NCBI RefSeq assembly: GCF_023206215.1
Contig: NZ_CP065800.1
Coordinates: 2,914,001-2,978,000 of the forward strand
Reading direction: 5' to 3'
From: Butyrivibrio fibrisolvens
GTDB taxonomy: Bacteria > Bacillota > Clostridia > Lachnospirales > Lachnospiraceae
DNA: 64,000 nt
A model generated the notes under the pieces. That model saw only the letters and a list, made by a program, of their open reading frames with translations. It was not told the DNA's origin and did no database searches. Shown piece by piece: positions 10,265-18,372 of this stretch. Both the position numbers and the translations under genes were made by a program. Each line of letters starts with the position of its first letter. Within the stretch, counting starts at the first letter, position 1.

Positions 10265-10765
10265 TTACTTGTCATTGCCTTTATCAAATGCATTATCAAT
10301 AAATGCATCGTAAAGACTGCTGTCGCTCTCTGCTGTATGAGAATTAGCAGCAATTTTAGCAGCGGCATCGATTACGACGTCACTAAGCTCAGCCAAATAC
10401 TTAGCACGCTCACGTTCAGCGTCAGCTTTGGCATGTATTCTGGCTTCCTCGACAATTGTATCTGCCTCTTTCTGAGCATTGGTTATGATCTCATTGTACT
10501 GAGCGTAGCCCTTCTCACGAGCTTCACTCATAACCTTGTCTTTCTCTGCTTCCTGCTTAGCAAGCTTATCTTCATATTCTCTCTTAAGATCAGCTGCTTT
10601 GATCCTATCATCGGAAGCATCCTTGATCTGATTGTCTACATCTTTTTTTCTCGCCTCAAAGATCTTATCAACTTTGTTGAAAAGAAGTATACGGAAGGCA
10701 ACAACCAGTATAAGCAGATTAATTATGTTATAGATTACATTCGCGTTAATGTTTAATAGTTCCAT
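10265..10765 (-). CDS. atpF: Fo ATP synthase b subunit
   Basis: This 166-residue peripheral-stalk subunit has one N-terminal membrane helix (about 9-28) followed by a long charged helix (about 35-150), as is usual for b. Its C-terminus has the b-type end AAAKIAANSHTAES...YDAFID and shows no delta domain, so it is not a b-delta fusion like that of mycobacteria. AGGAA precedes the ATG. The 86-bp gap to atpA is too short for a delta gene. After the TAA stop the same frame stays open for 18 codons; this is probably chance. Confidence 0.93.
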   Translation of the reverse strand: MELLNINANVIYNIINLLILVVAFRILLFNKVDKIFEARKKDVDNQIKDASDDRIKAADLKREYEDKLAKQEAEKDKVMSEAREKGYAQYNEIITNAQKEADTIVEEARIHAKADAERERAKYLAELSDVVIDAAAKIAANSHTAESDSSLYDAFIDNAFDKGNDK

Positions 10766-10792
10766 TTTCGCGTTTCCTTTCCCGTCCCCTTA

Positions 10793-11008
10793 TTAAGCAA
10801 AAATGATCAAAAGAGCTACGATCATACCGTAGATAGCTGTTGCCTCAGCAAGAGCGCCACCCAGGATAAGAAGTGTCATGATCTTACTGCTTGCCTCTGG
10901 CTGACGAGCTACTGCATCAACTGCTTTTGCTGTTGCTATACCGATACCAATACCTGCTCCTATTCCTGTGAATGCTGCGATTGCTGCTCCAAGTGCTGTT
11001 AAATCCAT
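10793..11008 (-). CDS. atpE: Fo ATP synthase c subunit
   Basis: This 71-residue proteolipid is two membrane helices joined by the polar loop ARQPEAS; the ion-binding Glu is residue 55 ([10 protein letters not shown]). Residues that make the Na+ site in Ilyobacter c (Gln32, Ser66) are Ile22 and Ala56 here, which favours H+ coupling; this is inference. A longer reading from 11077 is possible, but the ATG at 11008 has GGAG 8 nt upstream and matches the usual start [10 protein letters not shown], so it was chosen. It sits between atpB and atpF in standard order. Confidence 0.94.
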   Translation of the reverse strand: MDLTALGAAIAAFTGIGAGIGIGIATAKAVDAVARQPEASSKIMTLLILGGALAEATAIYGMIVALLIIFA

Positions 11009-11149
11009 ACTAATTTCTCCTTTCGTCATAAGCCGCTTATATGTTACGACTATAGTGAACCCCACTTTTGGGGGCATTGCCCTTTATAATTCGGGCCAGG
11101 CTATAAAGCCTGCCGAGTAGTTTTCTGACTATATCAGATACTGACTCTT

Positions 11150-11878
11150 TTATTCTGTAGCCTCTTTGATATAAAGACTTGTCAGGAAGATAAATACATA
11201 CGCCTGTAGGAGTCCGTCAAAGAAGTCAAAATAAACTGATAAAACTGCAGGTGCGATAACAGGAACGACTTTCTTTAAAAGCTCCATGATGATGGTCGCA
11301 CCAAGTACATTACCAAATAGACGCATGCAAAGTGATAATGGTCTGATTCCGACTTCGAGAATGTTCATCGGGGTAATGATGGCAACCGGCTGAGCAAATG
11401 ATTTGAGCCAGCCTCCAAATTTCCTTTTCTTGATGCCGGCATATTCAACCATAGTTATACTTACAAGCGCCAGTGCAATGGTAACGTTAAGATCCATTGT
11501 AGGAGGCGTTGCCCCAAATACGCCGGACAGGTTACTTGCTCCTATAAGAACAAGTGTCACCACAAGAAAATCAGTATATTCAATTGCTGTATGTCCAAGG
11601 AATCCTCCAACAAGATTTCTAAGTCCTACAACAATACTTTCTGTAATGGCCTGTCTTTTTGAAATGTTATAAACTTTGAGATTGGCACTCAGAATGATGC
11701 ATATAAGTATTAGAACTGCCATTATGATCCACATGGTAACAGTACTGCTACTGATATTAAAGAATCCGTTACCAAAGGGAACCTCTATAACGGTCTTATC
11801 TTCACCAATGAGCTCTTCAATAAGCCCTCTGATGATCGCACCGATTCCGGAGCTTTTTGCTGCTTGTGTTTCTGTCAT
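11150..11878 (-). CDS. atpB: Fo ATP synthase a subunit
   Basis: This 242-residue membrane subunit forms the ion half-channels against the c ring. It has several hydrophobic helices and the essential-Arg motif SLCMRLFGNVLGA in the fourth or fifth helix. The ATG at 11878 (MTETQAAKSSGIG) has GGAGG about 5 nt upstream; the in-frame ATG at 11944 lacks a good site and would add 22 atypical residues. It is the first clear gene of the atp operon; no atpI was found upstream. Confidence 0.93.
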   Translation of the reverse strand: MTETQAAKSSGIGAIIRGLIEELIGEDKTVIEVPFGNGFFNISSSTVTMWIIMAVLILICIILSANLKVYNISKRQAITESIVVGLRNLVGGFLGHTAIEYTDFLVVTLVLIGASNLSGVFGATPPTMDLNVTIALALVSITMVEYAGIKKRKFGGWLKSFAQPVAIITPMNILEVGIRPLSLCMRLFGNVLGATIIMELLKKVVPVIAPAVLSVYFDFFDGLLQAYVFIFLTSLYIKEATE

Positions 11879-11981
11879 ATCTGCCTCCGTGTATTTAACC
11901 AATTTAATGATTTGTATTACAACATATGACCTATCATAATACAATTGGTATATTGGGTAATTTAATTATAAAAACTGATAA

Positions 11982-12194
11982 TTACTTCTGATCTTTACCG
12001 ACTGCATGTACAGCCCAGTATTCATTGTGATAATTGATGATCTTATCCGCATGTACGAATTTATCATCATTGATAAAACAGTGATCACTGACTTCATCAC
12101 ATACATAAGTGATACCGTCAGTATCCTCATTATTGATACGTTCCAGCATGCTGGCAACTGTTTCGTCTCCACGACACAAATAAAAAGATAGCAT
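11982..12194 (-). CDS. Small hypothetical protein upstream of the atp operon
   Basis: This 70-residue open frame starts MLSFYLCRGDETVASMLERI. The ATG at 12192-12194 has GGAG 7 nt upstream; an earlier in-frame ATG at 12230 has no ribosome site. It is acidic, with two Cys and several Tyr/His residues, and has no membrane helix, so it is not AtpI. I do not recognise the family. It is about 100 bp upstream of atpB on the same strand and might be co-transcribed. The gap 12195-12475 is A+T-rich and shows nothing else. Confidence 0.5.
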   Translation of the reverse strand: MLSFYLCRGDETVASMLERINNEDTDGITYVCDEVSDHCFINDDKFVHADKIINYHNEYWAVHAVGKDQK

Positions 12195-12475
12195 CAACAA
12201 ACTCCGTTTATTATAAAACCCTTGATTCATTATTGTAAGAGGGTTTCAGATTTTTTCCTATATTCAGGTTTTACAAAGATTTAAGCTTTTATATTTGGTT
12301 AACTTTTAAAACGAATTTTCTGCCTACCAAATATTGTGTGATAATGTAACCGTCATTTTTCACAAAGGAATAGGCATATTATCAATTATACTGTGCCTTA
12401 TTAAAAGCCATATTTTATTTAACTCTGTTTATTATTTATAAATTAATACTCGTCGTCATCTAAATATATCGGCAA

Positions 12476-13078
12476 TTATCTAATATATCTTATACTTGAT
12501 AAAATTTTATTGAAAACTCTTCTGTAATATGGTCTTGACCGCCTTGCAGTAATGCAGAAGAAAACCATAACTTCTGTTTTGCTCTTATAGAAAAAATATA
12601 TGTCGGTATCGTAAGATTCACCGGGTGAGCTATTATCTTCGCAAACAGCCTTAACTCCTTTTCTTCCGCCAACTGTCACATCTTCTAAATATTTGAAATC
12701 ATATACTCCCGAAGTCTTAGCTGCATAAGTGGCAAGTCTTTCCAGCCTGTCAAGGTTCTCATACCCCCTGTAATCGCCTCTTCTCCTTGTGATCCGTATT
12801 GCAGCCGGCATGAAACTATGCCTTGCGTCACTTCCCTTGGCATAATACATTACACTGTCAGGCTCTTTATCATGGAGTCTGGTCCAGTTAAAAGGGATAT
12901 CATACTCAACTCCAAAATCTGTATGTGTTCTGGATCTTAATGACCTTGCCTGTGCTAATTGCCCATAAAGATCGATATGGTCAAGAGCATCGAGTACTTT
13001 CTTATTTTCTTCCTGTTCTTTGTCAAGGAGTGCCTGACTCATCATCCCAAACAAAGCATCCATGCTATTTCTGCTCAA
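12476..13078 (-). CDS. Hypothetical protein coupled to the O-acetylation genes
   Basis: This 200-residue protein has no signal peptide or membrane helix that I can see. A mostly charged N-terminal helix (about 15-45) precedes an alpha/beta region with FGVEYDIPFNWTRL and a basic C-terminus (ARRSRPYYRRVFNKILSSIRYIR, split by a hydrophobic strand). Its ATG overlaps the stop of the upstream AlgX-like gene by 4 bp, so the two are translationally coupled. I do not recognise the family; a role with the O-acetylation pair is inferred only from position. Confidence 0.7.
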   Translation of the reverse strand: MSRNSMDALFGMMSQALLDKEQEENKKVLDALDHIDLYGQLAQARSLRSRTHTDFGVEYDIPFNWTRLHDKEPDSVMYYAKGSDARHSFMPAAIRITRRRGDYRGYENLDRLERLATYAAKTSGVYDFKYLEDVTVGGRKGVKAVCEDNSSPGESYDTDIYFFYKSKTEVMVFFCITARRSRPYYRRVFNKILSSIRYIR

Positions 13079-14205
13079 TATACAACTCCATTCTCTATGG
13101 AAAAATGCAGCATGTTGTTAAGATATCTCTCAACACATTCAAATACAACTACATCAGGGTCATAGCTTTCTAATGAAGAATAATTGTAGTTATAATACAT
13201 ATCGGATTTAGAACTGTTAAAATGACATGCAAGATAAGGGAAAAGAAGTGCTGAGAAAGAATCTCCTATAATGTAGAGTTTTCTGGCATCTGCAGTTCCC
13301 TGATCAACAGTTCCTGTAAAGCTCATACCATCAGACTGAATCTCAACTCTGGCCATATGTCCGCTGTAAGCTGTTGCTATAGGAGCATCTTCCTTGAGAT
13401 AGTCTCCAAGGTTGATCATTCTTGCAAGATCATAAGTATCCGAATCAACATAGACCTGCTCTACAGTATCAAGATCCGGCATTTCAAAGCCCCATACTCT
13501 TGATATGGACTGAGCCGCAACATAAGCTCCAAAGTTATTCCAGTGGGTATCATATTTAAAATATAACTGGGTTTCAGGATGCGCCTCTTTGTAAGAAACT
13601 ATATCATTATAAGGTGATACGATCGTAAGATCTGTGTTCTCTGAAAGATACTGATATACCTGATTGAGCCTGCATTCCTGACTTACATCGCCGCACATAT
13701 CAGGCATATACTCACTGTATACTCTGGACTTATTAGGGATAATTGTAACAACAAACTCTTTGCCCTGAGAAGCAAGGAAATCTCTTGCATTTGTCATATT
13801 CTCAGCAATGATCTCAAGTTCATCTATGCTGTAAAGATTGGTTCCTTCATAGTCTGCAAGTGGATCTTCATCATTGTTCTCATGTCCTACATAGAAAAGC
13901 CAGCCCTTGTCTCCAACTATTACATCATCGGATGAAGATGTATTGAATAGATAATAATCGGCCATACTATTAATAGTTACAAGATAATTCTTGTAAGGCA
14001 GATTATCATTCATATAAGCATCAAAAAGTGTTGGAAACTCTGAAATCTGTGTGTTTGCAAGAGTCGGCATCTCTGTCATGACACGATTTTCCTTATCTGC
14101 AGTACTGCTATCGAGATATTTACCGATCACAGCATATAATACGACAGGAATCAGTATAAGGATGGTCAATATGACCATATATATTCTCTGAGTTATAGTT
14201 TTCAT
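13075..14205 (-). CDS. AlgX/AlgJ-like SGNH O-acetylation protein (DHHW type)
   Basis: This 376-residue protein has an N-terminal membrane anchor (about 7-29) and an extracellular SGNH-type domain. The motifs are DKGWLFYVG, YFKYDTHWNNFGAYVA (Asp-x-His-Trp) and IGDSFSALL with the nucleophile-position Ser. Such proteins work with an MBOAT transferase to O-acetylate exported polysaccharides, and the MBOAT gene lies 25 bp upstream. The acceptor polymer is unknown, because no glycosyltransferase genes are next to it. The ATG at 14205 has AGAGGT upstream at a rather long spacing. Confidence 0.82.
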   Translation of the reverse strand: MKTITQRIYMVILTILILIPVVLYAVIGKYLDSSTADKENRVMTEMPTLANTQISEFPTLFDAYMNDNLPYKNYLVTINSMADYYLFNTSSSDDVIVGDKGWLFYVGHENNDEDPLADYEGTNLYSIDELEIIAENMTNARDFLASQGKEFVVTIIPNKSRVYSEYMPDMCGDVSQECRLNQVYQYLSENTDLTIVSPYNDIVSYKEAHPETQLYFKYDTHWNNFGAYVAAQSISRVWGFEMPDLDTVEQVYVDSDTYDLARMINLGDYLKEDAPIATAYSGHMARVEIQSDGMSFTGTVDQGTADARKLYIIGDSFSALLFPYLACHFNSSKSDMYYNYNYSSLESYDPDVVVFECVERYLNNMLHFSIENGVVY

Positions 14206-14230
14206 ATATCAAGTGACCTCTGTATATTTA

Positions 14231-15637
14231 TTAGAATCTAAAATAAATAAATGGATTGTAGGTATCGTTAGCAAGAAGCAGTATACAATACAGAAGTATT
14301 ATAAATAAATATATGGCTTCTATACTGCTATTCTTCCACTTGGCAGAAATAGTCTTAAGGCCCTTGATCTCAAATAGCTTCTGAAATGGTCCTGCAGCTA
14401 TGATGCCTATTACCAGAATAATCACAGTTTTAGCAGAAAGGATCGTACCAAGGATAGCTCCTGATGCTCCGTAGTTAAAGAAAAGGACCATCCTTTTTAT
14501 AAAGGCAAGTGCAAAGTGAATAGAATCTGCTCTAAAGAACACCCAGCCTATAACTACTACAATAAGGCTATAGATGGTTCCAATTATCCTGGACCTTGAC
14601 AATATCTTACCAAATCCCATCCTTTCGATAATCAAAAAGAACCCATGATAAAGTCCCCATATAACAAAGGTCCAACTTGCGCCGTGCCATAATCCTGTGA
14701 CAGCAAACACGATGATCAGATTAAGATAGGTTCTGTGTATACCTTTCCTGTTACCTCCAAGAGGAATATACAGATAATCTCTGAACCATGATGAAAGTGA
14801 TATATGCCACCTGCGCCAGAATTCCTTGATTGATGCAGATATATATGGATAATTGAAGTTCTCAAGAAATTCAAAGCCAAACATCCTGCCAAGTCCTATA
14901 GCCATGTCAGAATATCCTGAGAAATCATAATAGATCTCAAGCATATAACATATTGCAGCAAGCCATGCCATTGCGCCGCTTATCTGCGCAAGATCCATAG
15001 CGTAGATTGTATCAACAACCTGAGCCAGTACATTAGAGATTATGACTTTCTTGCCAAGACCATAGATAAAGCGTCTAAAGCCTGTAGCTCTTTTTTCAAG
15101 GCATACATTCCTGTCAAGGATCTGCTCTTCTATATCCTTGTACTTAACAATAGGTCCTGCAATAAGCTGAGGGAAAAAAGATATATACAGAGCTAGGTTT
15201 ATAAGGCTCTTCTGCGCCTTGTACTCTCCCCTGTAAAGATCGATTATGTAGCTCATAGCCTGAAACGTAAAAAAAGATATTCCGATCGGTAGCGAAATAT
15301 CATATCTAGGAAGTGTTATAGGAAGAATACTGTCGATGGTTCCAAGAAGGAAATTACAGTATTTAAAGTATCCTATGATCCCAATGTTTCCAATAAGTGA
15401 TAATACAAGGACTTCTTTCTTGTGCTCTTCATAACGCTCCATCATAAGTCCCAGTCCCCAGTTCATGAAAACTGAAGCAAGTAATATAAGTAAATATGCG
15501 GGTTCGCCCCAAGCATAGAACAAAAGACTAAATACCAGCAATATTATATTAATAGCTTTAATATTGCGAACGATCAGACTTAGCACAAATACTATGGGCA
15601 AAAAAATCCATAAAAATGTCATGGATGAAAAAACCAT
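14231..15637 (-). CDS. MBOAT family O-acyltransferase (AlgI/DltB/PatA-like)
   Basis: This 468-residue polytopic membrane protein has the MBOAT hallmarks: FNYPYISASIKEFWRRWHIS, SSWFRDYLYIPLGGNRKG and the conserved-His region VTGLWHGASWTFVIWGLYHG. It would pass an acyl group, usually acetyl, across the membrane to the AlgX-like partner just downstream. The ATG at 15637 (MVFSSMTFLWIFLP) has AGGAGGA at good spacing; an in-frame ATG at 15670 is less likely. It heads the three-gene cluster down to 12476. Confidence 0.9.
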   Translation of the reverse strand: MVFSSMTFLWIFLPIVFVLSLIVRNIKAINIILLVFSLLFYAWGEPAYLLILLASVFMNWGLGLMMERYEEHKKEVLVLSLIGNIGIIGYFKYCNFLLGTIDSILPITLPRYDISLPIGISFFTFQAMSYIIDLYRGEYKAQKSLINLALYISFFPQLIAGPIVKYKDIEEQILDRNVCLEKRATGFRRFIYGLGKKVIISNVLAQVVDTIYAMDLAQISGAMAWLAAICYMLEIYYDFSGYSDMAIGLGRMFGFEFLENFNYPYISASIKEFWRRWHISLSSWFRDYLYIPLGGNRKGIHRTYLNLIIVFAVTGLWHGASWTFVIWGLYHGFFLIIERMGFGKILSRSRIIGTIYSLIVVVIGWVFFRADSIHFALAFIKRMVLFFNYGASGAILGTILSAKTVIILVIGIIAAGPFQKLFEIKGLKTISAKWKNSSIEAIYLFIILLYCILLLANDTYNPFIYFRF

Positions 15638-15946
15638 AAATGTCTCCTCCTGTCGGTTTGATAAACCCAATAAATTTTAGCATATATAATCCGAAAATGA
15701 AACATCAGCGGGATGCTCATATGGTGAAATACCACTAAAGTTCTATGATGCATATAATATGATATTTCTATGATCGTTTTTTGGTACAAAAGTGAATTGT
15801 CAGACAATTACAACTACAATATATTGTGTTTTGAATATTTGATCAACACAATGTGTTAGAATTTTTTATTAAATTCTTTTAATTTGCAGTATATTGTATT
15901 ATTAAAACTGTTTTTACAGACAATTTATCTTTTTTGCGAAAGTTGA
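15638..15946. other. Noncoding A+T-rich gap
   Basis: This divergent gap lies between the MBOAT gene (minus) and the ncRNA promoter (plus). It is A+T-rich and has no convincing open frame or repeat. It should contain the promoter of the O-acetylation cluster, but no single box pair stood out. Confidence 0.5.
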
Positions 15947-15975
15947 TTGACAATAATACGTGTATCTGTTATATT
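15947..15975 (+). promoter_or_regulatory. Strong sigma-A-type promoter for the ncRNA
   Basis: TTGACA (15947-15952) and TATATT (15970-15975) are separated by exactly 17 bp. The predicted start is near 15982, where the base-paired 5' end of the ncRNA begins. Confidence 0.8.
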
Positions 15976-15981
15976 AAAGTT

Positions 15982-16241
15982 ACTTAATACAAACGGGTAC
16001 GACATAAGCGAAGAAAGAGTGGCTTACGCTTCACTTGGACGAGCAATAAAAGTGTCAGATCGTATTTTTGATTCATGAAAGAGTGGCTTATGCTTCACTT
16101 GGACAGGGAATCGGTTCGGACGTAAAGAGGAAGCAGTGTGACTGTTCGATCGAATGCTGAAGACCAAGAAAATATGATCCCCGTTTCAGAGAATTAAGTA
16201 TTATAACAAAAGCGACGATTCTAGATCGTCGCTTTTGTTAT
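15982..16241 (+). ncRNA. Candidate structured noncoding RNA, about 260 nt, unassigned
   Basis: A perfect promoter precedes it and a 17-bp terminator ends it, with no open frame between. The ends pair: ACTTAAT (15982-15988) with ATTAAGT (16193-16199), and AAACGGG (15991-15997) with CCCGTTT (16180-16186). Inside, a 28-nt module is duplicated with one mismatch (16013-16040 and 16077-16104; core AGTGGCTTACGCTTCACTTG, internally self-complementary AGTG/CACT). The 3' half has further pairable segments (GTTCGGACG, GTTCGATCGAAT). The terminal closing stem would suit a 6S-like or raiA-like RNA, but I cannot match either consensus by eye. It stands alone, convergent to prfH. Confidence 0.72.
16203..16241. 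terminator. Bidirectional terminator (ncRNA and rtcB-prfH)
   Basis: The perfect 17-bp stem ATAACAAAAGCGACGAT (16203-16219) pairs with 16225-16241 around a 5-nt loop. T-rich tails are part of both arms, so it can end the plus-strand ncRNA and the minus-strand prfH transcript. Confidence 0.9.
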
Positions 16242-16304
16242 TAATTTAGGCTTCGCGCTTACGGGGATGGCAGTATATAAACCATTGCCATCTGTTGTCT
16301 GATT

Positions 16305-16901
16305 TCACCTGCGCACAAACCTCTCTCCTTCATAAATCCTCACCGGATTCCCTCTCTGTATCTGTGCGTGCTTGGCCCAAGCCACAGCCTTCTGACTATC
16401 TCTACTTGCAATATTTGCATTCTTAAGGATTGCAGAGAGCTTTCTAAGTGCATCCTGCTTGTTCATGTACTGGCTTCGTTCTTTAGTGGATGTTACGGTT
16501 ATGCCGGTTGGCAGGTGTGTTATTCTGACTCCGGATTCAGTCTTGTTTACATGCTGACCGCCGGGGCCGCCGCTTCTATAGCTTTCGATAGTGACATCAT
16601 CAGGGCTAATCTTCTCACAGACTTCGTCTGTTTCGGGGATGATGCTTACATCTACGAACCAATTTTTCCTTTTATGACCAGGTCTGTATTTACTCTTACA
16701 GATCCACTCCATTGTTCCCTCCAAATGAGATAGGTCCTGATCTGAAGAAAAAATAATTGAAGAGTAAATTCCTTCAGCTTCGCCTTTATTACATGTGATC
16801 TGCTGGATATCAGGATATTCTTTTTGAAGGGCTCTGAATATGCCACCTACGGCGGCTCTGCATTCAATAGGTCCCATACCTGAGCTTATCTGCATTATCA
16901 T
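16305..16901 (-). CDS. prfH: Peptide chain release factor H-like protein
   Basis: This 198-residue factor has the peptidyl-hydrolysis loop in YRSGGPGGQHVNKTESGVR and the following class-I release-factor domain, but no codon-recognition domain of RF1/RF2. Family knowledge: PrfH is paired with RtcB2 and acts on ribosomes whose decoding centre was cut by a nuclease toxin, with RtcB resealing the rRNA. The start ATG overlaps the rtcB stop (ATGA, 16898-16901), so it is translationally coupled, and GGGAGG lies upstream. The operon pairing supports the assignment. Confidence 0.9.
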   Translation of the reverse strand: MIMQISSGMGPIECRAAVGGIFRALQKEYPDIQQITCNKGEAEGIYSSIIFSSDQDLSHLEGTMEWICKSKYRPGHKRKNWFVDVSIIPETDEVCEKISPDDVTIESYRSGGPGGQHVNKTESGVRITHLPTGITVTSTKERSQYMNKQDALRKLSAILKNANIASRDSQKAVAWAKHAQIQRGNPVRIYEGERFVRR

Positions 16902-18034
16902 CGCTCTTCACCTCCCTTGTAGTTATAGACAGGAGTCAGGATATTCGTGATATCCACAGAGTCTTTCACTGCTTCTTTGATATAGTCAATATTTCTGTAG
17001 GCAAAAGGGGCTTCGTCAAGAGTTTCTTTACTGATGCAGGTTGAGTATATGCCTTTCATAGTAGCTTTAAACTCTGAAACTGTGTGAGAATCAAGAACTT
17101 CTTTCCTTGATGAAATTCTTCCCGCTCCGTGAGGGGCTGAGTAGTTCCATTCTTTATTGCCTTTGCCCTTGCCAAGGATTACGCCATCTTTCATGTTGAT
17201 GGGGATGATGACGTCTTCGTTTTCTTTGGCTGAGATAGCGCCTTTTCGAAGGATCGCTGTGCCAGTCCTCAGATCAATATAGTTATGGATGCAGCTCTTT
17301 TCCTCAATCGGCTTCCATTTCATGGCTTTGCATATCTCTTTTATCATGATCCGGCGATTTAAATCTGCGTATTCCTGGGCGATCTGCACGTCGTGAAGGT
17401 ATGCTTTAAGGCTATCGCCTGTAAGGTAGGCAAGTTCTATGGGTACTTCTTTGCCGATATCTTTTAGATGCTGATGGGCGATCTTTGAATAGTGTTCGGC
17501 TACTTCTTTGCCCAGGTGTCTGCTACCGGAGTGGACTATGAGGTAGCTGTCGCCGTTTTCATCTTCGTCAATTTCGATGAAGTGATTGCCTCCGCCAAGC
17601 GTTCCAAGGCTAAGGAGCGTTTTTTCTTTTCTCACATGCTTATAGCAGATGAGGCTTTCAAAATCAAACTGGGTGGCCATATTATGGGCGGCGACCCTTA
17701 TCTTGAAGCCTGCGGGGATTTTGCCTTTGATGACGGTGTCGAGTTTCTGGTACTCTTTCTTGATCCTGCCGAGCCTTATCATGGTCATTCCGCAGCCGAT
17801 ATCTATACCGACGAGGGATGGGTTCACGGCATCTGTTATTGTCATTGTAAGTCCTATGGGGCCTACTTTGCCGGGGTGTACGTCGGGCATAACGCAGATG
17901 GTGCTGCCTTTTGCGACTTCATTATCGATGATCTTCTGGATCTGCGCGAGGGCGTACTGTTCAATATTTTCGCCAGGTGTGGCTCCTATGCACATGATCC
18001 TGGCGTTTGCGTATTTTCCGTTTATTTGTATCAA
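16898..18034 (-). CDS. rtcB: RtcB-type RNA ligase, PrfH-associated
   Basis: This 378-residue GTP/Mn-dependent ligase joins 2',3'-cyclic-phosphate or 3'-phosphate ends to 5'-OH ends. Visible motifs include the metal-binding GIDIGCGM, GTLGGGNHFIEI, HSGSRHLGKEV and the guanylylated-His region APHGAGRISSRKE. Linked to prfH, it probably repairs cleaved ribosomal RNA rather than tRNA; this is inferred from the pairing. The start was set at TTG 18032-18034, which has GGAGG 7 nt upstream; the open frame extends to an ATG at 18097 with a poor site. No RtcR or sigma-54 elements were seen. Confidence 0.93.
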   Translation of the reverse strand: MIQINGKYANARIMCIGATPGENIEQYALAQIQKIIDNEVAKGSTICVMPDVHPGKVGPIGLTMTITDAVNPSLVGIDIGCGMTMIRLGRIKKEYQKLDTVIKGKIPAGFKIRVAAHNMATQFDFESLICYKHVRKEKTLLSLGTLGGGNHFIEIDEDENGDSYLIVHSGSRHLGKEVAEHYSKIAHQHLKDIGKEVPIELAYLTGDSLKAYLHDVQIAQEYADLNRRIMIKEICKAMKWKPIEEKSCIHNYIDLRTGTAILRKGAISAKENEDVIIPINMKDGVILGKGKGNKEWNYSAPHGAGRISSRKEVLDSHTVSEFKATMKGIYSTCISKETLDEAPFAYRNIDYIKEAVKDSVDITNILTPVYNYKGGEER

Positions 18035-18145
18035 AATAAAACCTCCGTGGGCGTTTTGGGCATTCCAAAAACACCTCTGATTAGCGTTAGAGGTCATATA
18101 TTCGTCCTGTCTTGTCTATACGTGGGAAAAAAGCTGGTAGAAATA

Positions 18146-18220
18146 TCAGCCTATGAGACTAAGGACAACCATGCCTCTTGTATATATAGTTGCGTAATTA
18201 GTATTCATGTTTGATGTCAT
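18146..18220 (-). CDS. Possible 24-codon leader peptide upstream of rtcB
   Basis: A short frame MTSNMNTNYATIYTRG..., 24 codons plus TGA, has a very strong AGGAGG site 7 nt before its ATG at 18218-18220. It ends 112 nt before the rtcB start. The ATG at 18097 further down opens with a similar string (MTSNANQ). A small hairpin ACCTCT/AGAGGT (18073-18094) lies between this frame and rtcB. Translation of this peptide could regulate rtcB-prfH, but it may also be a chance frame. The rest of 18035-18372 has only the palindrome TGCTCATACGTGAGCA (18236-18251) and the higA terminator. Confidence 0.35.
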   Translation of the reverse strand: MTSNMNTNYATIYTRGMVVLSLIG

Positions 18221-18307
18221 AATTGTCCTCCTTTCTGCTCATACGTGAGCAAATCAATGTTTTCGTTTCCTGAATGATTGTAGCACTGGGATTGGCGAGC
18301 GGTCAAT

Positions 18308-18354
18308 AAAAAATAGCGCCAGCCATCTTACAATGTTGTAATAATGACTGGCGC
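18308..18354 (-). terminator. Terminator of higBA
   Basis: The stem GCGCCAGCCAT (18316-18326) pairs with ATGACTGGCGC (18344-18354) with one G-T pair, and a second inner stem TTACAA/TTGTAA sits in the loop. On the minus strand it is followed by TATTTTTTATT. It lies just after the higA stop. Confidence 0.85.
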
Positions 18355-18372
18355 GCAAATTCAAATAAAATC

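Noticed and set aside
10097..10756. 219-codon plus-strand open frame opposite atpF and the atpA start
   Set aside because: Shadow of conserved atp genes with hydrophobic composition caused by complementing charged codons.
16013..16045. c-di-GMP-I aptamer in the 16-kb ncRNA because of GAAAGAGTGG
   Set aside because: The required GACGCAAAGC and GCAAA junction segments are missing, unlike the true aptamer at 41785-41870.
16120..16140. SRP RNA-like GGAAGCAG string within the ncRNA
   Set aside because: The surrounding SRP Alu/S-domain consensus (GGTCAGGTCCGGAAGG) is absent; single short match only.
17492..18214. Long open frame on the plus strand opposite rtcB
   Set aside because: It is antisense to a conserved enzyme with all its motifs; no ribosome site and no recognisable protein pattern.
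18236..18251. TGCTCATACGTGAGCA palindrome as operator of rtcB
   Set aside because: A single 16-bp palindrome with no known regulator nearby; noted but not enough to call.
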